The notes: a model not told the origin generated them from the sequence alone. A stretch of 64,000 nt of DNA from Ornithinibacillus scapharcae TW25 (GCF_000190475.1 NZ_AEWH01000068.1:1-64000); one strand, 5' to 3'. Positions 42,215 to 52,865 are shown, counted from the first letter of the stretch. Program-made: numbers and translations.

Positions 42215-42826
42215 TTATTTTTTCATTAATAAACTTAATGCCTTACGTATAATCTCATCTGTATTAGCCGTTCCACTAATTTCTTTCCGAAGCTGAGGTA
42301 GTATCCCTCTAACTTCTTTGTCAGCATACCCTAAAGCTTTCAATGCCTCAATTGCTTCATTTAGCTGTATTGTGGAAGCTTCACTTGGTGTTCTATCCTC
42401 ACTTGGTACAGTAGCAATTGTAAAGTTCTCCACAAGTTTCCCTTTTAAATCTAGGATGATTTGGCGAGCGGTCTTTTTCCCCACTCCCGGAAAGCTAGTA
42501 AGAAATTTATCGTCTTCTCTTTCAACAGCCGCAACGAAATCAGGTATGTTCACTCCTGCCAATATCGCAAGCGCCCCTTTTGGACCAATCCCAGAAACAG
42601 ATAAAAGCCTTGTAAACAGAAACTTTTGATCCTCGTTTTTGAATCCAAATAAGATTTGTGCATCTTCTCGAACGTGAAAATATGTATGTATGGAAAATTC
42701 CTTATTTAATTCATCTTGAAAAACATACGGGTTTGGGCAAATTACCTCATATCCAACCCCATGTACATCGACAATTACAAATTCGTCTTGTATCGAAACT
42801 AGTTTGCCTCGAATAAATGAAATCAT
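42215..42826 (-). CDS. ruvA: Holliday junction branch migration protein RuvA
   Basis: Tetrameric junction-binding partner of RuvB. The 203 residues show the N-terminal OB domain (MISFIRGKLVSI, VDVHGVGYEV), two helix-hairpin-helix motifs (LLSVSGIGPKGALAIL and FPGVGKKTARQIILDLKGKL) and the RuvB-binding domain III at the C-terminus (about 155-203, EAIEALKALGYADKEV). First gene of the ruvAB-queA-tgt unit. B. subtilis bofC, found upstream of ruvA there, is absent here. Confidence 0.98.
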   Translation of the reverse strand: MISFIRGKLVSIQDEFVIVDVHGVGYEVICPNPYVFQDELNKEFSIHTYFHVREDAQILFGFKNEDQKFLFTRLLSVSGIGPKGALAILAGVNIPDFVAAVEREDDKFLTSFPGVGKKTARQIILDLKGKLVENFTIATVPSEDRTPSEASTIQLNEAIEALKALGYADKEVRGILPQLRKEISGTANTDEIIRKALSLLMKK

Positions 42827-42942
42827 CTTATCTACTCCCCACTGTGAATCCTTTTCCTATTCTATCACAAACTAACAGAAGGGGTACAGATAAGCGAATG
42901 AATGCTCTAATTTCATCGTTCTAACTTGTTATTTACAAACAA

Positions 42943-42985
42943 AAAATCCGAGCTAGTTATCCAACATTTACCATAGCCCGGATTT
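42943..42985 (-). terminator. Terminator after the spore lipoprotein gene
   Basis: On the minus strand AAATCCGGGCTA / TAGCTCGGATTTTTT with a long loop; one mismatch in the stem. Confidence 0.75.
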
Positions 42986-43002
42986 CATTGAAGAACAAAA
43001 TT

Positions 43003-43557
43003 CTATTCATTACCAAAAAAGTCATCCATGTTACGACGCATTTTTTCATCCATATCATTTGGACTACTATTTAAATTTCTCATTCTATCCCACCATATTG
43101 CTTGGGTGTAAACAACGATTTGCTTGTCCGGTACAACTCTTTTGACTTCTTCTTCAATTACCTCATTTAAATTAGGATAATATTCATTATCAGGTGTAAT
43201 TACAGCTACAATTATTCGTTCATCTGTCTCTGCTACTTGAGCTTGAACAATCTCTTTTCTCTCCGCTAAATATTCCGAAATCAGCATAGTTCTTTCATTG
43301 GAATAGCGGTCTTCATTTTTAGAATGGAGATTTTTATCACCTTCATTTACAAACTCCTGATCACTCTGTGGATAACCACCTAGTTCACCTATTGTTTTAT
43401 CCTCAGTTCTAGTACGATTGGTTTGTTCTTCTGGTGTTTCATAATTAATTGGTTGATATTGATTATTATTCGTTTCACTTTGGCCTTCCTCTCTTTCGTT
43501 ACCACAGCCTGCAGTGAGAAACAGAAGAAATGCACCCATTAGTATCTTTCCACGCAT
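43003..43557 (-). CDS. YhcN/YlaJ family sporulation lipoprotein (CoxA-like)
   Basis: A 184-residue predicted lipoprotein: a hydrophobic signal peptide ends in the lipobox LTAGC (Cys about 18), followed by an Asn/Gln/Glu-rich linker (about 20-95) and the YhcN/YlaJ domain (about 100-175, AQVAETDERIIVAVITPDN). Members are found in spores; CoxA (YrbB) of B. subtilis is a cortex-associated protein encoded next to safA, the same arrangement as here. GGGAGG precedes the ATG. Confidence 0.85.
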   Translation of the reverse strand: MRGKILMGAFLLFLTAGCGNEREEGQSETNNNQYQPINYETPEEQTNRTRTEDKTIGELGGYPQSDQEFVNEGDKNLHSKNEDRYSNERTMLISEYLAERKEIVQAQVAETDERIIVAVITPDNEYYPNLNEVIEEEVKRVVPDKQIVVYTQAIWWDRMRNLNSSPNDMDEKMRRNMDDFFGNE

Positions 43558-43638
43558 TAGAATAACCTCCCTTACAACTAGTTTGTTAAAAGAGAGGTTA
43601 TTTACAACAGGATAATTTATCCTTTTCCAATAGTAAAA

Positions 43639-44595
43639 TCATTTTATTGTTTTCCTTACTTGATGAAGAAATTTCTTTCGTTGGCTCCATTCAATCTCCA
43701 TTTTCTGTAAGTAATCCTCGATACTAATGGTCCGCTTTTTCATTAAAAAATGCATCCATTCCCTTAATAAATCGCTCGGTACAAAAACAGAATATAAATA
43801 CCGTTCTAAATTTTGGTCCTCGACCATATTATAAGAAACTAACGTATCTAAGTCCCATTCAATGGAAGGTAGAAATCGCTGACCCAATTGTATATAATCA
43901 TACATTTGTACAGTACATTGCAATAAATCAAAATCGATTAAATATGTCGATTCATTTTGGATAAAGTTGTGTGAAGCTATATCCCCATGAACCCAACTAC
44001 CATTCCGTTCTGCAGCGATTTGATCATGATACCATGGATAATCGGATACAACATCCAAATATTTTTTCATCATGAGCATTACTTCATCGTATATATAGCT
44101 ATATCCGTATTTTTCAAAAATCTCTTTGGTTGCCTTAAACCTCTCCATCCGATTCATCCAACGCTGATAAAACAATTGCTTTCTAACCATATTTTTAACA
44201 AAAACCTGGTTAGCCTGTTCATGAAAGAACTTAATTGTTTCAACAGCTTTCTTCCGATCATTTTCTGATTCATAGTTTAATTTTCTGCCGATTACAAATG
44301 GTGAAAGCGTCCAACTATAATTTGTTCCCGTTGTAATTTCCCTTTTACCATTAGGAAATCGTACAAAAGAAATAATTTTACTTGAGTGAACACGATCAAA
44401 AAATTCCCATTGCTGCTTGACATTTTGTGCATTGGAATGTCCTTTTAGTATATATTTCGATCCGGATTCAGTCTCTATATAGTAAACATTTCTTTTTATT
44501 TGATGGATTTTCTTGGCTTCTAAGTTTCCCTCCCAGTACAAAAAAGAAGAGAGACGATTAAATCGATGATCGTCTCTACCTAAATAATTTCTCAA
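43639..44595 (-). CDS. CotS-type kinase-like spore coat protein (APH phosphotransferase fold)
   Basis: Protein of 318 residues with the aminoglycoside phosphotransferase/choline kinase fold. It keeps the ATP lysine strand (KYILKGHS, about 48), the catalytic loop WVHGDIASHNF (about 202-212, HGDxxxxN type) and the metal motif IDFD (about 221), so it may be an active kinase. CotS, CotI and YutH of Bacillus spore coats have this fold. The TTG start overlaps the safA stop codon (TTGA), so it is translationally coupled to the coat-morphogenesis gene safA. A coat function is inferred from that context; the phosphate acceptor is unknown. Confidence 0.8.
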   Translation of the reverse strand: MRNYLGRDDHRFNRLSSFLYWEGNLEAKKIHQIKRNVYYIETESGSKYILKGHSNAQNVKQQWEFFDRVHSSKIISFVRFPNGKREITTGTNYSWTLSPFVIGRKLNYESENDRKKAVETIKFFHEQANQVFVKNMVRKQLFYQRWMNRMERFKATKEIFEKYGYSYIYDEVMLMMKKYLDVVSDYPWYHDQIAAERNGSWVHGDIASHNFIQNESTYLIDFDLLQCTVQMYDYIQLGQRFLPSIEWDLDTLVSYNMVEDQNLERYLYSVFVPSDLLREWMHFLMKKRTISIEDYLQKMEIEWSQRKKFLHQVRKTIK

Positions 44596-45569
44596 TCAGA
44601 TGATTCTTCCTCTGTTTCATTTCTTAATTCACCGAAGCCAGGAGGAGTAGGAAAATTATTAGTTTGAAACCCTTCCATCATAGGAAACATCATCGTTGGC
44701 TGCATTTGCGGTATTCCCATCTGGTCCCCTTGCATTCCCATCATTGGCTGCATCTGTGACATTCCCATCTGGTCCCCTTGCATTCCCATCATTGGACCAC
44801 TATTAAATGGTTGCATTCCACCCATTTGTGGTACATCATAGTTAGATCCACCACCACAACCACAATCATTTTCTTGCATCGGCATCATTTGAGACGGTTG
44901 CACCATTTGTGGGGGCATCACCGGAATAGGATGCATCGGCATCGGGAAGTGTCCAGCACAGCAAGGATGTACGGAATGTACTGGATAACATGGTATCATA
45001 TGAAGTGGTTGATACATAGGCTGGTGGAATATTGGTTGATGCACTGGTTGTTGTTGAATTGGCTTTTGCATCGTTGGCTTCTCCTTTTCGTGGGAGCTTT
45101 CTTCTGATGATTCTTCCATAATATTTGTCTCATGAATATTAATCATCATGTTTGTCGTAAACTCTTGATCAAGTGTTGGTGCTTGTGTGATTTGAGGTAA
45201 GGTCATTTGCGGCAACTGTGGCATTTGTGGCATTTGTGGTAACGGCATTTCGGGTTTAACCTCCATGATTGGCTTTTTATCGTCTTCTTTTATTACTGGT
45301 AGAGGTTTTGGCGAGATATCTTTATATGGTTGTTCCACCTTTGGTTGTTCTTTTGCATTCATGATAGGTGCTTCTTTTTGTACATTCATGATTGGCGCTT
45401 CTTTTTTTACTGCCTTAGCAGTAGTTGGAATGCGGATTTTCATACCTGGCATCACCATATCCGGACTAGAAAAGTGTGAATTGGCTGCCAGTAGTTCCTC
45501 ATAATCTACTCCATATTTCTTGGAAAGTTCCCATAATGTATCCCCTTTTTGCACTATATGAATCTTCAA
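44592..45569 (-). CDS. safA: SafA-like spore coat assembly protein (LysM)
   Basis: Inner-coat morphogenetic protein that anchors coat proteins to the cortex. A single N-terminal LysM domain (about 1-48, IHIVQKGDTLWELSKKYGVD) is followed by a Lys/Glu/Pro linker with two APIMN repeats. The C-terminal half is low-complexity and rich in Met, Gln, Pro and His, with QMPQMPQLPQM and a 16-residue duplication containing GMQGDQMG. The start is TTG at 45569 with AAAGGAG about 11 bases before it. The length (325) is somewhat below B. subtilis SafA (387). The kinase-like gene and spore lipoprotein follow on the same strand. Confidence 0.9.
   Translation of the reverse strand: MKIHIVQKGDTLWELSKKYGVDYEELLAANSHFSSPDMVMPGMKIRIPTTAKAVKKEAPIMNVQKEAPIMNAKEQPKVEQPYKDISPKPLPVIKEDDKKPIMEVKPEMPLPQMPQMPQLPQMTLPQITQAPTLDQEFTTNMMINIHETNIMEESSEESSHEKEKPTMQKPIQQQPVHQPIFHQPMYQPLHMIPCYPVHSVHPCCAGHFPMPMHPIPVMPPQMVQPSQMMPMQENDCGCGGGSNYDVPQMGGMQPFNSGPMMGMQGDQMGMSQMQPMMGMQGDQMGIPQMQPTMMFPMMEGFQTNNFPTPPGFGELRNETEEESSD
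44696..44795 (-). repeat. 48-bp tandem duplication inside safA
   Basis: A block of 35 identical bases starts at 44713 and again at 44761, with similar bases before each. This is a 48-bp in-frame repeat that encodes a 16-residue Met/Gln/Asp unit twice. Confidence 0.85.
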
Positions 45570-45704
45570 TTAAAATCGAACTCCTTTCACTTCTGTATTC
45601 TGGGCTAATCACTCTATATCAAGATATGCAATTGAAATATAAATGTTGAACATAATTGGGGAAGATTAGAAAAACTAACCGTTTGGATGATTCTCCTAAC
45701 ATAC

Positions 45705-45736
45705 TAAAAAGTCGCTCTCCAACTTGGAGAACGACT
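45705..45736 (-). terminator. Terminator after obg
   Basis: On the minus strand AGTCGTTCTCCA / TGGAGAGCGACT with a short loop, followed by TTTTT. Confidence 0.9.
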
Positions 45737-45741
45737 GGGTC

Positions 45742-47028
<1,287 letters not shown>

Positions 47029-47040
47029 TCACCTCTTCTA

Positions 47041-47562
47041 TCAGGCAGGAATTGTTAAAGTATATATAATCTTTGAACCCAGTTCCTGAACCTTAATCAA
47101 TACTTCATTTAATTCTTTAGACATCTTCTTCCTAAATAAGCTTTCTTGAAAATATGTTTCTTCCAAAGTAAACTCTACTTCGACGGCCGTATGATTATCT
47201 TTTAGTAATAATTCTACTTCTACAACCGCAAACTCCTCAGTAGAGATAGCTTCTAAGATAGCATTTCCAATGATTGTCAGACTTACATCGAATGCCTGCA
47301 ATTCACTTTTTTCTGTATGTATATCGTATGTAATTTGTATGTTATTATAAAGCCATTTTGCTTGAATTAAAAAAAGTGTAAATTCAGGGCAATTGCTGTT
47401 CATCAATTTCCTCTCACGATTAAATGCTTCTATGATTTCATTAACTTTTTTCGTTACTTTTTCTGTTTTCCCCATACTCAAATATCCATGTACGATTTGT
47501 AAATCATTCATTAAATCATGTCTTTGTAATCGTAATAATTGAATAACATCCTTAGATTCCAC
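47041..47562 (-). CDS. spo0B: Sporulation initiation phosphotransferase Spo0B
   Basis: Phosphorelay protein passing phosphate from Spo0F to Spo0A. It has the alpha-helical hairpin with the phosphorylated histidine in LQRHDLMNDLQIVHGYLSMGK and a degenerate histidine-kinase-like C-terminal domain without an ATP site (about 80-173). GTG at 47562 is preferred since GGAGAGGG lies just upstream; the ATG at 47577 has no site. About 173 residues, slightly shorter than in B. subtilis (192). Position between rpmA and obg supports the identification. Confidence 0.85.
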   Translation of the reverse strand: MESKDVIQLLRLQRHDLMNDLQIVHGYLSMGKTEKVTKKVNEIIEAFNRERKLMNSNCPEFTLFLIQAKWLYNNIQITYDIHTEKSELQAFDVSLTIIGNAILEAISTEEFAVVEVELLLKDNHTAVEVEFTLEETYFQESLFRKKMSKELNEVLIKVQELGSKIIYTLTIPA

Positions 47563-47633
47563 AATACCCTCTCCCATTATGTAGAATTATAGCAAAAAAC
47601 TAGGATGACTTCATTTTTTGATTAAATTCTTTA

Positions 47634-47672
47634 ACAAAAAAACTCCAACCACCTACATGATTGGAGTTTTAT
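47634..47672 (-). terminator. Terminator after rpmA
   Basis: On the minus strand AAAACTCCAA / TTGGAGTTTT with a 12-base loop, followed by more T residues. Confidence 0.85.
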
Positions 47673-47680
47673 AAGTAATA

Positions 47681-48312
<632 letters not shown>

Positions 48313-48323
48313 GGATTAATTCC

Positions 48324-48632
48324 TTAATTATTGATTTTTTCAATAACTAGTTTTGTGTAAGGCTGACGATGACCTTGCTTTTTGTGGTAGTTTTTCTTAG
48401 CTTTGAACTTGAAAACTGTAACTTTCTTTTGACGACCATGTTTTTCAACTTTAGCCGTAACAGTAGCACCTTCAACATAAGGAGAACCAACTTTAACGTT
48501 TTCCCCACCTACGAAAAGAACTTTGTCAAATGTAACAGTTTCGTTAACGTCTGCTGTAACTTTTTCCACGTAAACTACTTGGCCTTCTTCAACTTTGACT
48601 TGCTTACCACCTGTTTCGATAATTGCGTACAT
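48324..48632 (-). CDS. rplU: 50S ribosomal protein L21
   Basis: 23S rRNA-binding ribosomal protein. The 102 residues start [17 protein letters not shown] and end with the [19 protein letters not shown]-like basic segment ([19 protein letters not shown]). AAGGAGG precedes the ATG. First gene of the unit and preceded by the L21 leader, which probably provides autoregulation. Confidence 0.98.
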   Translation of the reverse strand: MYAIIETGGKQVKVEEGQVVYVEKVTADVNETVTFDKVLFVGGENVKVGSPYVEGATVTAKVEKHGRQKKVTVFKFKAKKNYHKKQGHRQPYTKLVIEKINN

Positions 48633-48649
48633 AACTGCACCTCCTTAAT

Positions 48650-48740
48650 TAACTCAGACTCGCCATACAGGTAAACTCTTTAAAGTTTTTACAGAAACCT
48701 GTTCTGTGCGGTTGTAGCACGGGTGCTACGATGAATAACA
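48650..48740 (-). promoter_or_regulatory. Ribosomal protein L21 leader
   Basis: Between promoter and rplU the minus-strand transcript forms a perfect hairpin GTAGCACCCGTGCTAC and a second stem ACAGGT / ACCTGT enclosing an A/T-rich part. This fits the L21 leader found before rplU in Bacillaceae. The ligand is presumed to be L21 itself. Confidence 0.75.
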
Positions 48741-48745
48741 TACAA

Positions 48746-48775
48746 ATGTTATCATGATACGCAACTATTTGTCAA
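48746..48775 (-). promoter_or_regulatory. Sigma-A promoter of rplU-prp-rpmA
   Basis: TTGACA (48770-48775, complement) and TAACAT (48746-48751, complement) with an 18-bp spacer, just upstream of the L21 leader. Confidence 0.7.
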
Positions 48776-48783
48776 GCTTCTTT

Positions 48784-49650
48784 CTAAATTGGTGTATATG
48801 TAACTATTTCTCCAATGGTTTTATCATAATTTTTATCATAGAAGTAACTTCTTAAACATTCACTTTCATCGATTACTACTTGCTTATCATTAGGCAATTG
48901 AATACAAATTGAGTGTCTTACATCCCTACTAAAATAAGAAAAGACATCCATCAATTTATATTGAGCAGGTACCAAGATGGGTTTTACTGCTTTATTTCTA
49001 TGCTTACCTGTAAATCGACCTAGGAGAAAACGAATAAAAACGTAATGACGTTTTTTCCACTCCGAATGGTTTTCTACAAGGAGAAACAACATGAGTAAAA
49101 AAGCACTTAATGTAAAAGGAAATAATAATACCTGAGCAAGTAGAGCTAATACACATAATAGAACTGACCAAATTAGGATCGAATGATAAGCTTTCTGGAA
49201 CGTGAATTGTTTTGTAAACAAAAAAAATAACAGCTTACCACCGTCCAGAGGCCAAATAGGCAATAAATTAAACACAAGTATCGTTGTATTATAGAATAGA
49301 ATCATCTCTATTAAGGAGTTCGATAATAATGATAGGCTAGAAGCCAAAGCCATCAATATAAAAATGACTACATGTTGAAAAGGCCCTGCTATCGTTACGA
49401 TAAACTCCTCACGAATGGGTCTACTCCCCTGTTCATCTGTATCCATTACCCCTCCAAACACCCACAACATTACCTGTCTAATTCTCCATTTAAAATATAT
49501 AGCAGCTGTGTAATGCCCTAATTCATGAAATAACACAATAGCAAGAATAATAAACATTTCAACAAATGTACCTGTCAAAATGGAAATAATAATAAATACT
49601 AGTAAGATTGGATGAATTCTAAGTGGGGGAATCAAGTTATTGATTTTCAT
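48784..49650 (-). CDS. spoIVFB: Stage IV sporulation intramembrane metalloprotease SpoIVFB
   Basis: Site-2-type zinc protease that cleaves pro-sigma-K in the outer forespore membrane. The 288 residues contain HELGH in the second hydrophobic segment (VLFHELGHYTAA, about 42), the family NLLPIWPLDGG with the third metal ligand Asp (about 137), and a C-terminal CBS-like region (about 225-288). ATG at 49650, 9 bases after AGGTGA, is preferred over the earlier TTG. It overlaps the end of spoIVFA. Its substrate sigma-K is represented by the split gene at the left window edge. Confidence 0.95.
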   Translation of the reverse strand: MKINNLIPPLRIHPILLVFIIISILTGTFVEMFIILAIVLFHELGHYTAAIYFKWRIRQVMLWVFGGVMDTDEQGSRPIREEFIVTIAGPFQHVVIFILMALASSLSLLSNSLIEMILFYNTTILVFNLLPIWPLDGGKLLFFLFTKQFTFQKAYHSILIWSVLLCVLALLAQVLLFPFTLSAFLLMLFLLVENHSEWKKRHYVFIRFLLGRFTGKHRNKAVKPILVPAQYKLMDVFSYFSRDVRHSICIQLPNDKQVVIDESECLRSYFYDKNYDKTIGEIVTYTPI

Positions 49651-50407
49651 CAACTTCAATCACCTGGATAGGATCTAAGTATTTATCATTCTTTTCAATT
49701 GCAAAGTACACAGTCTCATCCTCTTCAGAAGGAGTAAATTCCCCGATTCGTTGGTGAGACTCAATTATTTGATATAAATGGACATCAATAGAACTTAAAT
49801 TCCCGTAAGTAGTTGTTGTACCATCATCATGTTGGATAATAACGGTCTTATTCGTAACAGGTTTCTTTCCTGTAAAAATCACAACACCATCCCTTAGTGC
49901 TGAAACTGGTGTATCAGCATTAGGAGCAATCATGATTCCTGTTCCATTTGCTTGAAAAGTCTCAATGACATTACCTGTGACCGGAAGTGCTAAAGCAACT
50001 TCCTCCACCTCGTCTGATTTCGAATTTGGTGACAAGGCTAATGGTGTTCCAAAAGCATCTTTATACCACTTATAAGCACTTGCAAAAGGGAATTCTTCGG
50101 TTAGAACAGTGTTAGCCCATTGTTTCGGTTTATGAAATATCTCTGCATCATTGTCCCAAATGATGGCCGCACCAAAAAACAACATGACAGATAGTATCCC
50201 CTTTAGAATGATTCCTGTGATCGCATTACTGCGAGTATGATTGGAAGCAGAACTATCAATAAAATCAGGATAGAAACCATGTTTTTCTTCATCCTGCGGC
50301 AAGGAAGGCATAATGGTACTGACCCTTTGGCTAGATTTAGTGGGTACGCCCCGTTGTCTTTTTCGTTCATTAATTGATTTTCGAACATTCCTAATATCGT
50401 TCTTCAT
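49637..50407 (-). CDS. spoIVFA: Stage IV sporulation protein FA (M23-like)
   Basis: Membrane protein that holds SpoIVFB inactive until the forespore signal arrives and tethers it with BofA. In the 256 residues a basic N-terminal part (about 1-65) precedes one membrane helix (about 66-84), then a LytM/M23-type beta domain (about 145-250, VSALRDGVVIFTGKKPV, VIIQHDDGTTTTYGNL). The M23 zinc ligands are not complete, so it is not expected to be a peptidase. It overlaps spoIVFB, as in B. subtilis. Confidence 0.93.
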   Translation of the reverse strand: MKNDIRNVRKSINERKRQRGVPTKSSQRVSTIMPSLPQDEEKHGFYPDFIDSSASNHTRSNAITGIILKGILSVMLFFGAAIIWDNDAEIFHKPKQWANTVLTEEFPFASAYKWYKDAFGTPLALSPNSKSDEVEEVALALPVTGNVIETFQANGTGIMIAPNADTPVSALRDGVVIFTGKKPVTNKTVIIQHDDGTTTTYGNLSSIDVHLYQIIESHQRIGEFTPSEEDETVYFAIEKNDKYLDPIQVIEVDENQ

Positions 50408-50491
50408 TAGTCCTCATTCCCTCATTCATCTTTTAATTAAGTGTATGAGCATATGGGACAAGATATGATTCTACTTCCAAAATGAAGTTAA

Positions 50492-51244
50492 CTAACGGCT
50501 CCTATATTCTTCTAAAACTATTTTATAGGTCATCAATCGATTCTCTATGTCAGATAACATATTATTTTCGATTATCCTGTTGGTTACTTTTAGTATTTCA
50601 TCGTGTTTATGAGATTCTTCCGGTAGAGTTGAAATCATAAATTTCACAGGACTTTCAAAATAATTCAAAGCAATACTTCTAAAACTAGAAAACCTCTCCT
50701 CCAATTCAACATTGAGTATAAGAAGAATATCATGCCACATTAGCATAGCTCTTTCATCAACTTGACGGAATTTATTTACTATTTTTGAATTCATACTATA
50801 TGGATCTGCCCCAGTGGTAGTTTGATGGTCATTTTCTTCTGTATAAGGTCTAATCCAACTTACAGCAAATAGCAGTGTCTGACTTTTGGTCTTGGAATTT
50901 GTTTCATACTCTATCCCATTGCTTAAATAGCTGCCACTATAATCATAACCGTACTCCTCATCCATACCAAATGAAGCTTCAATTCCGATTGTGACTTTTG
51001 TAAAATGATCATAAAAAGAAATGGCTTCTAATCTTTCGTCAGATTCAATATCTCCCTCTGTCACAAAAGAAGGTAGACAGCACTTAATCTTTTGTTTCTT
51101 ATATTCTTTTTTATATTCATAATGTATTAAATATCTACCATTCAAATCACGGCATCTATCATCCAAAATATAATGTACCGCCCTATACTTTATTTCTTTC
51201 TCATTTACATACAATTTAATTGGACCCAATGGAGTTACTATCAT
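50492..51244 (-). CDS. Hypothetical protein between spoIVFA and minD
   Basis: A 250-residue protein not recognised as a known family. It begins with IVTPLGPIKLYVNEKEIKY and has an N-terminal beta-rich region with several aromatic residues (GYDYSGSYLSNGIEYE about 105-120). A helical C-terminal part follows (about 165-250, DERAMLMWHDILLILNVELE). No signal peptide, membrane helix or catalytic motif is evident. ATG 51244, 6 bases after AGGTG, is chosen over the GTG inside that site. It follows the minD terminator and lies 84 bp before spoIVFA, a place without a gene in B. subtilis. A recently acquired gene is possible. Confidence 0.75.
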   Translation of the reverse strand: MIVTPLGPIKLYVNEKEIKYRAVHYILDDRCRDLNGRYLIHYEYKKEYKKQKIKCCLPSFVTEGDIESDERLEAISFYDHFTKVTIGIEASFGMDEEYGYDYSGSYLSNGIEYETNSKTKSQTLLFAVSWIRPYTEENDHQTTTGADPYSMNSKIVNKFRQVDERAMLMWHDILLILNVELEERFSSFRSIALNYFESPVKFMISTLPEESHKHDEILKVTNRIIENNMLSDIENRLMTYKIVLEEYRSR

Positions 51245-51305
51245 ACCCAACACCTATTTTCCTAAATTTAGATTCCGTGTATAGCCGAAATGGCACCATC
51301 ATTGT

Positions 51306-51353
51306 TGAAAGCAAAAAAGAGCTCTAAAATCAATGATGACTTTAGAACTCTTG
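51306..51353 (-). terminator. Terminator after minD
   Basis: On the minus strand AAGAGTTCTAAA / TTTAGAGCTCTT (one mismatch) followed by TTTTTT. Confidence 0.88.
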
Positions 51354-51382
51354 ATAGAACTAATATTATGGATTGACATAAA

Positions 51383-52180
51383 TTAACTACGGATACCAAA
51401 GAATTTCTTAACCTTTTTAAACATACCAGTTTCATCTTCTAAAGATTGCAAAGGCACAGATTCACCTAAAATTCTTCTTGCTATATTGCGATATGCAATG
51501 GAAGCTTTCGTGTTTGGCTGAAAAGCAACTGGTTCACCATGATTAGAAGCTTTAATAACCTCATCATCATCTAACACAATACCAATAAGGTCAATTGATA
51601 AAATTTGAACGATCTCATCAATATCAAGCATATCGCCATTTTTCATCATATGCTTTCTAATCCGGTTAATGATAAGACTTGGGGGATCCATGTCTTCTTT
51701 TTCCAATAAACCGATGATTCGGTCGGCGTCACGAACACTTGACTTTTCTGGAGTTGTCACCACAATTGCCTTATCTGCTCCTGCAACCGCATTTTGATAT
51801 CCCTGTTCAATTCCAGCAGGGCAGTCGATAATAATATAATCATATTCCGTTTTTAGCTCGCTGATAATTTCACGCATACCGTCAGGTGTTACAGCGGATT
51901 TATCACTTGTTTGCGCAGCAGGTAATAAGGCAAGGTAATCAAATCGCTTATCCTTAATCAAGGCTTGTTTCAATTTACACCTACCTTGTATGACATCAAC
52001 AATATCATATACAATACGGTTTTCTAGCCCCATGACAACATCTAGATTCCGAAGACCAATATCCGTGTCAATTAAACATACTTTTTTATCCATTAATGCT
52101 AATGCAGTCCCAAGGTTAGCTGTGGTAGTAGTTTTTCCCACTCCACCCTTACCAGATGTTATAACGATTGCCTCACCCAT
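51383..52180 (-). CDS. minD: Septum site-determining ATPase MinD
   Basis: Deviant Walker A ATPase that recruits MinC to the membrane and keeps division away from the poles. The 265 residues contain GKGGVGKTTTTANLG (about 10-24), IDTDIGLRNLDVVMG, DYIIIDCPAGIEQG and the C-terminal amphipathic membrane-targeting helix KKVKKFFGIRS. Its start overlaps the minC stop by 8 bases. No minE or divIVA is in the window. Confidence 0.97.
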   Translation of the reverse strand: MGEAIVITSGKGGVGKTTTTANLGTALALMDKKVCLIDTDIGLRNLDVVMGLENRIVYDIVDVIQGRCKLKQALIKDKRFDYLALLPAAQTSDKSAVTPDGMREIISELKTEYDYIIIDCPAGIEQGYQNAVAGADKAIVVTTPEKSSVRDADRIIGLLEKEDMDPPSLIINRIRKHMMKNGDMLDIDEIVQILSIDLIGIVLDDDEVIKASNHGEPVAFQPNTKASIAYRNIARRILGESVPLQSLEDETGMFKKVKKFFGIRS

Positions 52181-52865
52181 TGCTTATTCTCCTTTCGAAT
52201 CCACTTAAACTTTTACGTTTATGTGCTAAAACTTGTAATCTATCAATAATAATTTTATCTTTTTCTGAATCGATAAGACCACATTCCATATACACACCAT
52301 CTGATTCGTAATCCGGAGCACGACTAATATAATCAGCTATTCGGAGTTGACTCGGATTCATATAGGAAGCAGTAATAATTGCATTTTGATCTCCATTAAC
52401 CCCTGCATGAGCAATACCATGTAAACTCCCCATTATATAAATATTACCAGTGGAAACTACCTTTCCACCTGGATTCACATCCCCGATTAATAATAAGTCA
52501 CCTTTAATCTCCAACACCTGTCCGGAACGAACAATACGATTCACTACTTTAATATCTGTATCTTCAAGCATCGCTATTGCTTCATTTCTAAGGATGACAT
52601 TTGAATCAAATGATTGCACCTTAAATCGTTTGTCTTCGGTGATAATTCGTTCTAAGCTTTCCTCTTGATCTTTATATAAATAACGGTTCCCTAGGTTGAC
52701 GGTTACGTTTACAACTTGTTCGTCCTTATGAGGATGATTAACGGACAACTTTTCTTCTAGCTCCCTACACGCATCTTCGAATGAACAACGGTCATCAATG
52801 AATAGTGTAAGCCCATCTCTAGTGCCCTTTATCGTTACATAATTTTTTGTTTTTGTGTCTTGCAA
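52173..52865 (-). CDS. minC: Septum site-determining protein MinC
   Basis: Inhibitor of FtsZ assembly, placed by MinD. About 230 residues: an N-terminal FtsZ-binding domain (about 1-100, YVTIKGTRDGLTLFIDD) and a C-terminal right-handed beta-helix (about 115-210, IVRSGQVLEIKGDLLLIGDVNPGG, GSLHGIAHAG). TTG 52865 is preferred because GAGGTG lies 7 bases before it, while the GTG at 52874 is part of that site. Upstream gene of minD, downstream of mreD, as in B. subtilis. Confidence 0.95.
   Translation of the reverse strand: MQDTKTKNYVTIKGTRDGLTLFIDDRCSFEDACRELEEKLSVNHPHKDEQVVNVTVNLGNRYLYKDQEESLERIITEDKRFKVQSFDSNVILRNEAIAMLEDTDIKVVNRIVRSGQVLEIKGDLLLIGDVNPGGKVVSTGNIYIMGSLHGIAHAGVNGDQNAIITASYMNPSQLRIADYISRAPDYESDGVYMECGLIDSEKDKIIIDRLQVLAHKRKSLSGFERRISNG

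Noticed and set aside
41001-42826. preQ1 riboswitch for queA/tgt
   Set aside because: The genes sit inside a transcription unit starting at ruvA, and no preQ1-aptamer-like sequence is visible in the short gaps.
44778-45504. Plus-strand frames opposite safA
   Set aside because: His/Trp- and Ser/Phe-rich products are what the complement of the Met/Gln-rich safA tail gives; no initiation signals.
45668-45680. tagaaaaactaac near the obg terminator as another repeat copy
   Set aside because: Only about 12 bases match half of the palindrome; in AT-rich DNA this can be chance.
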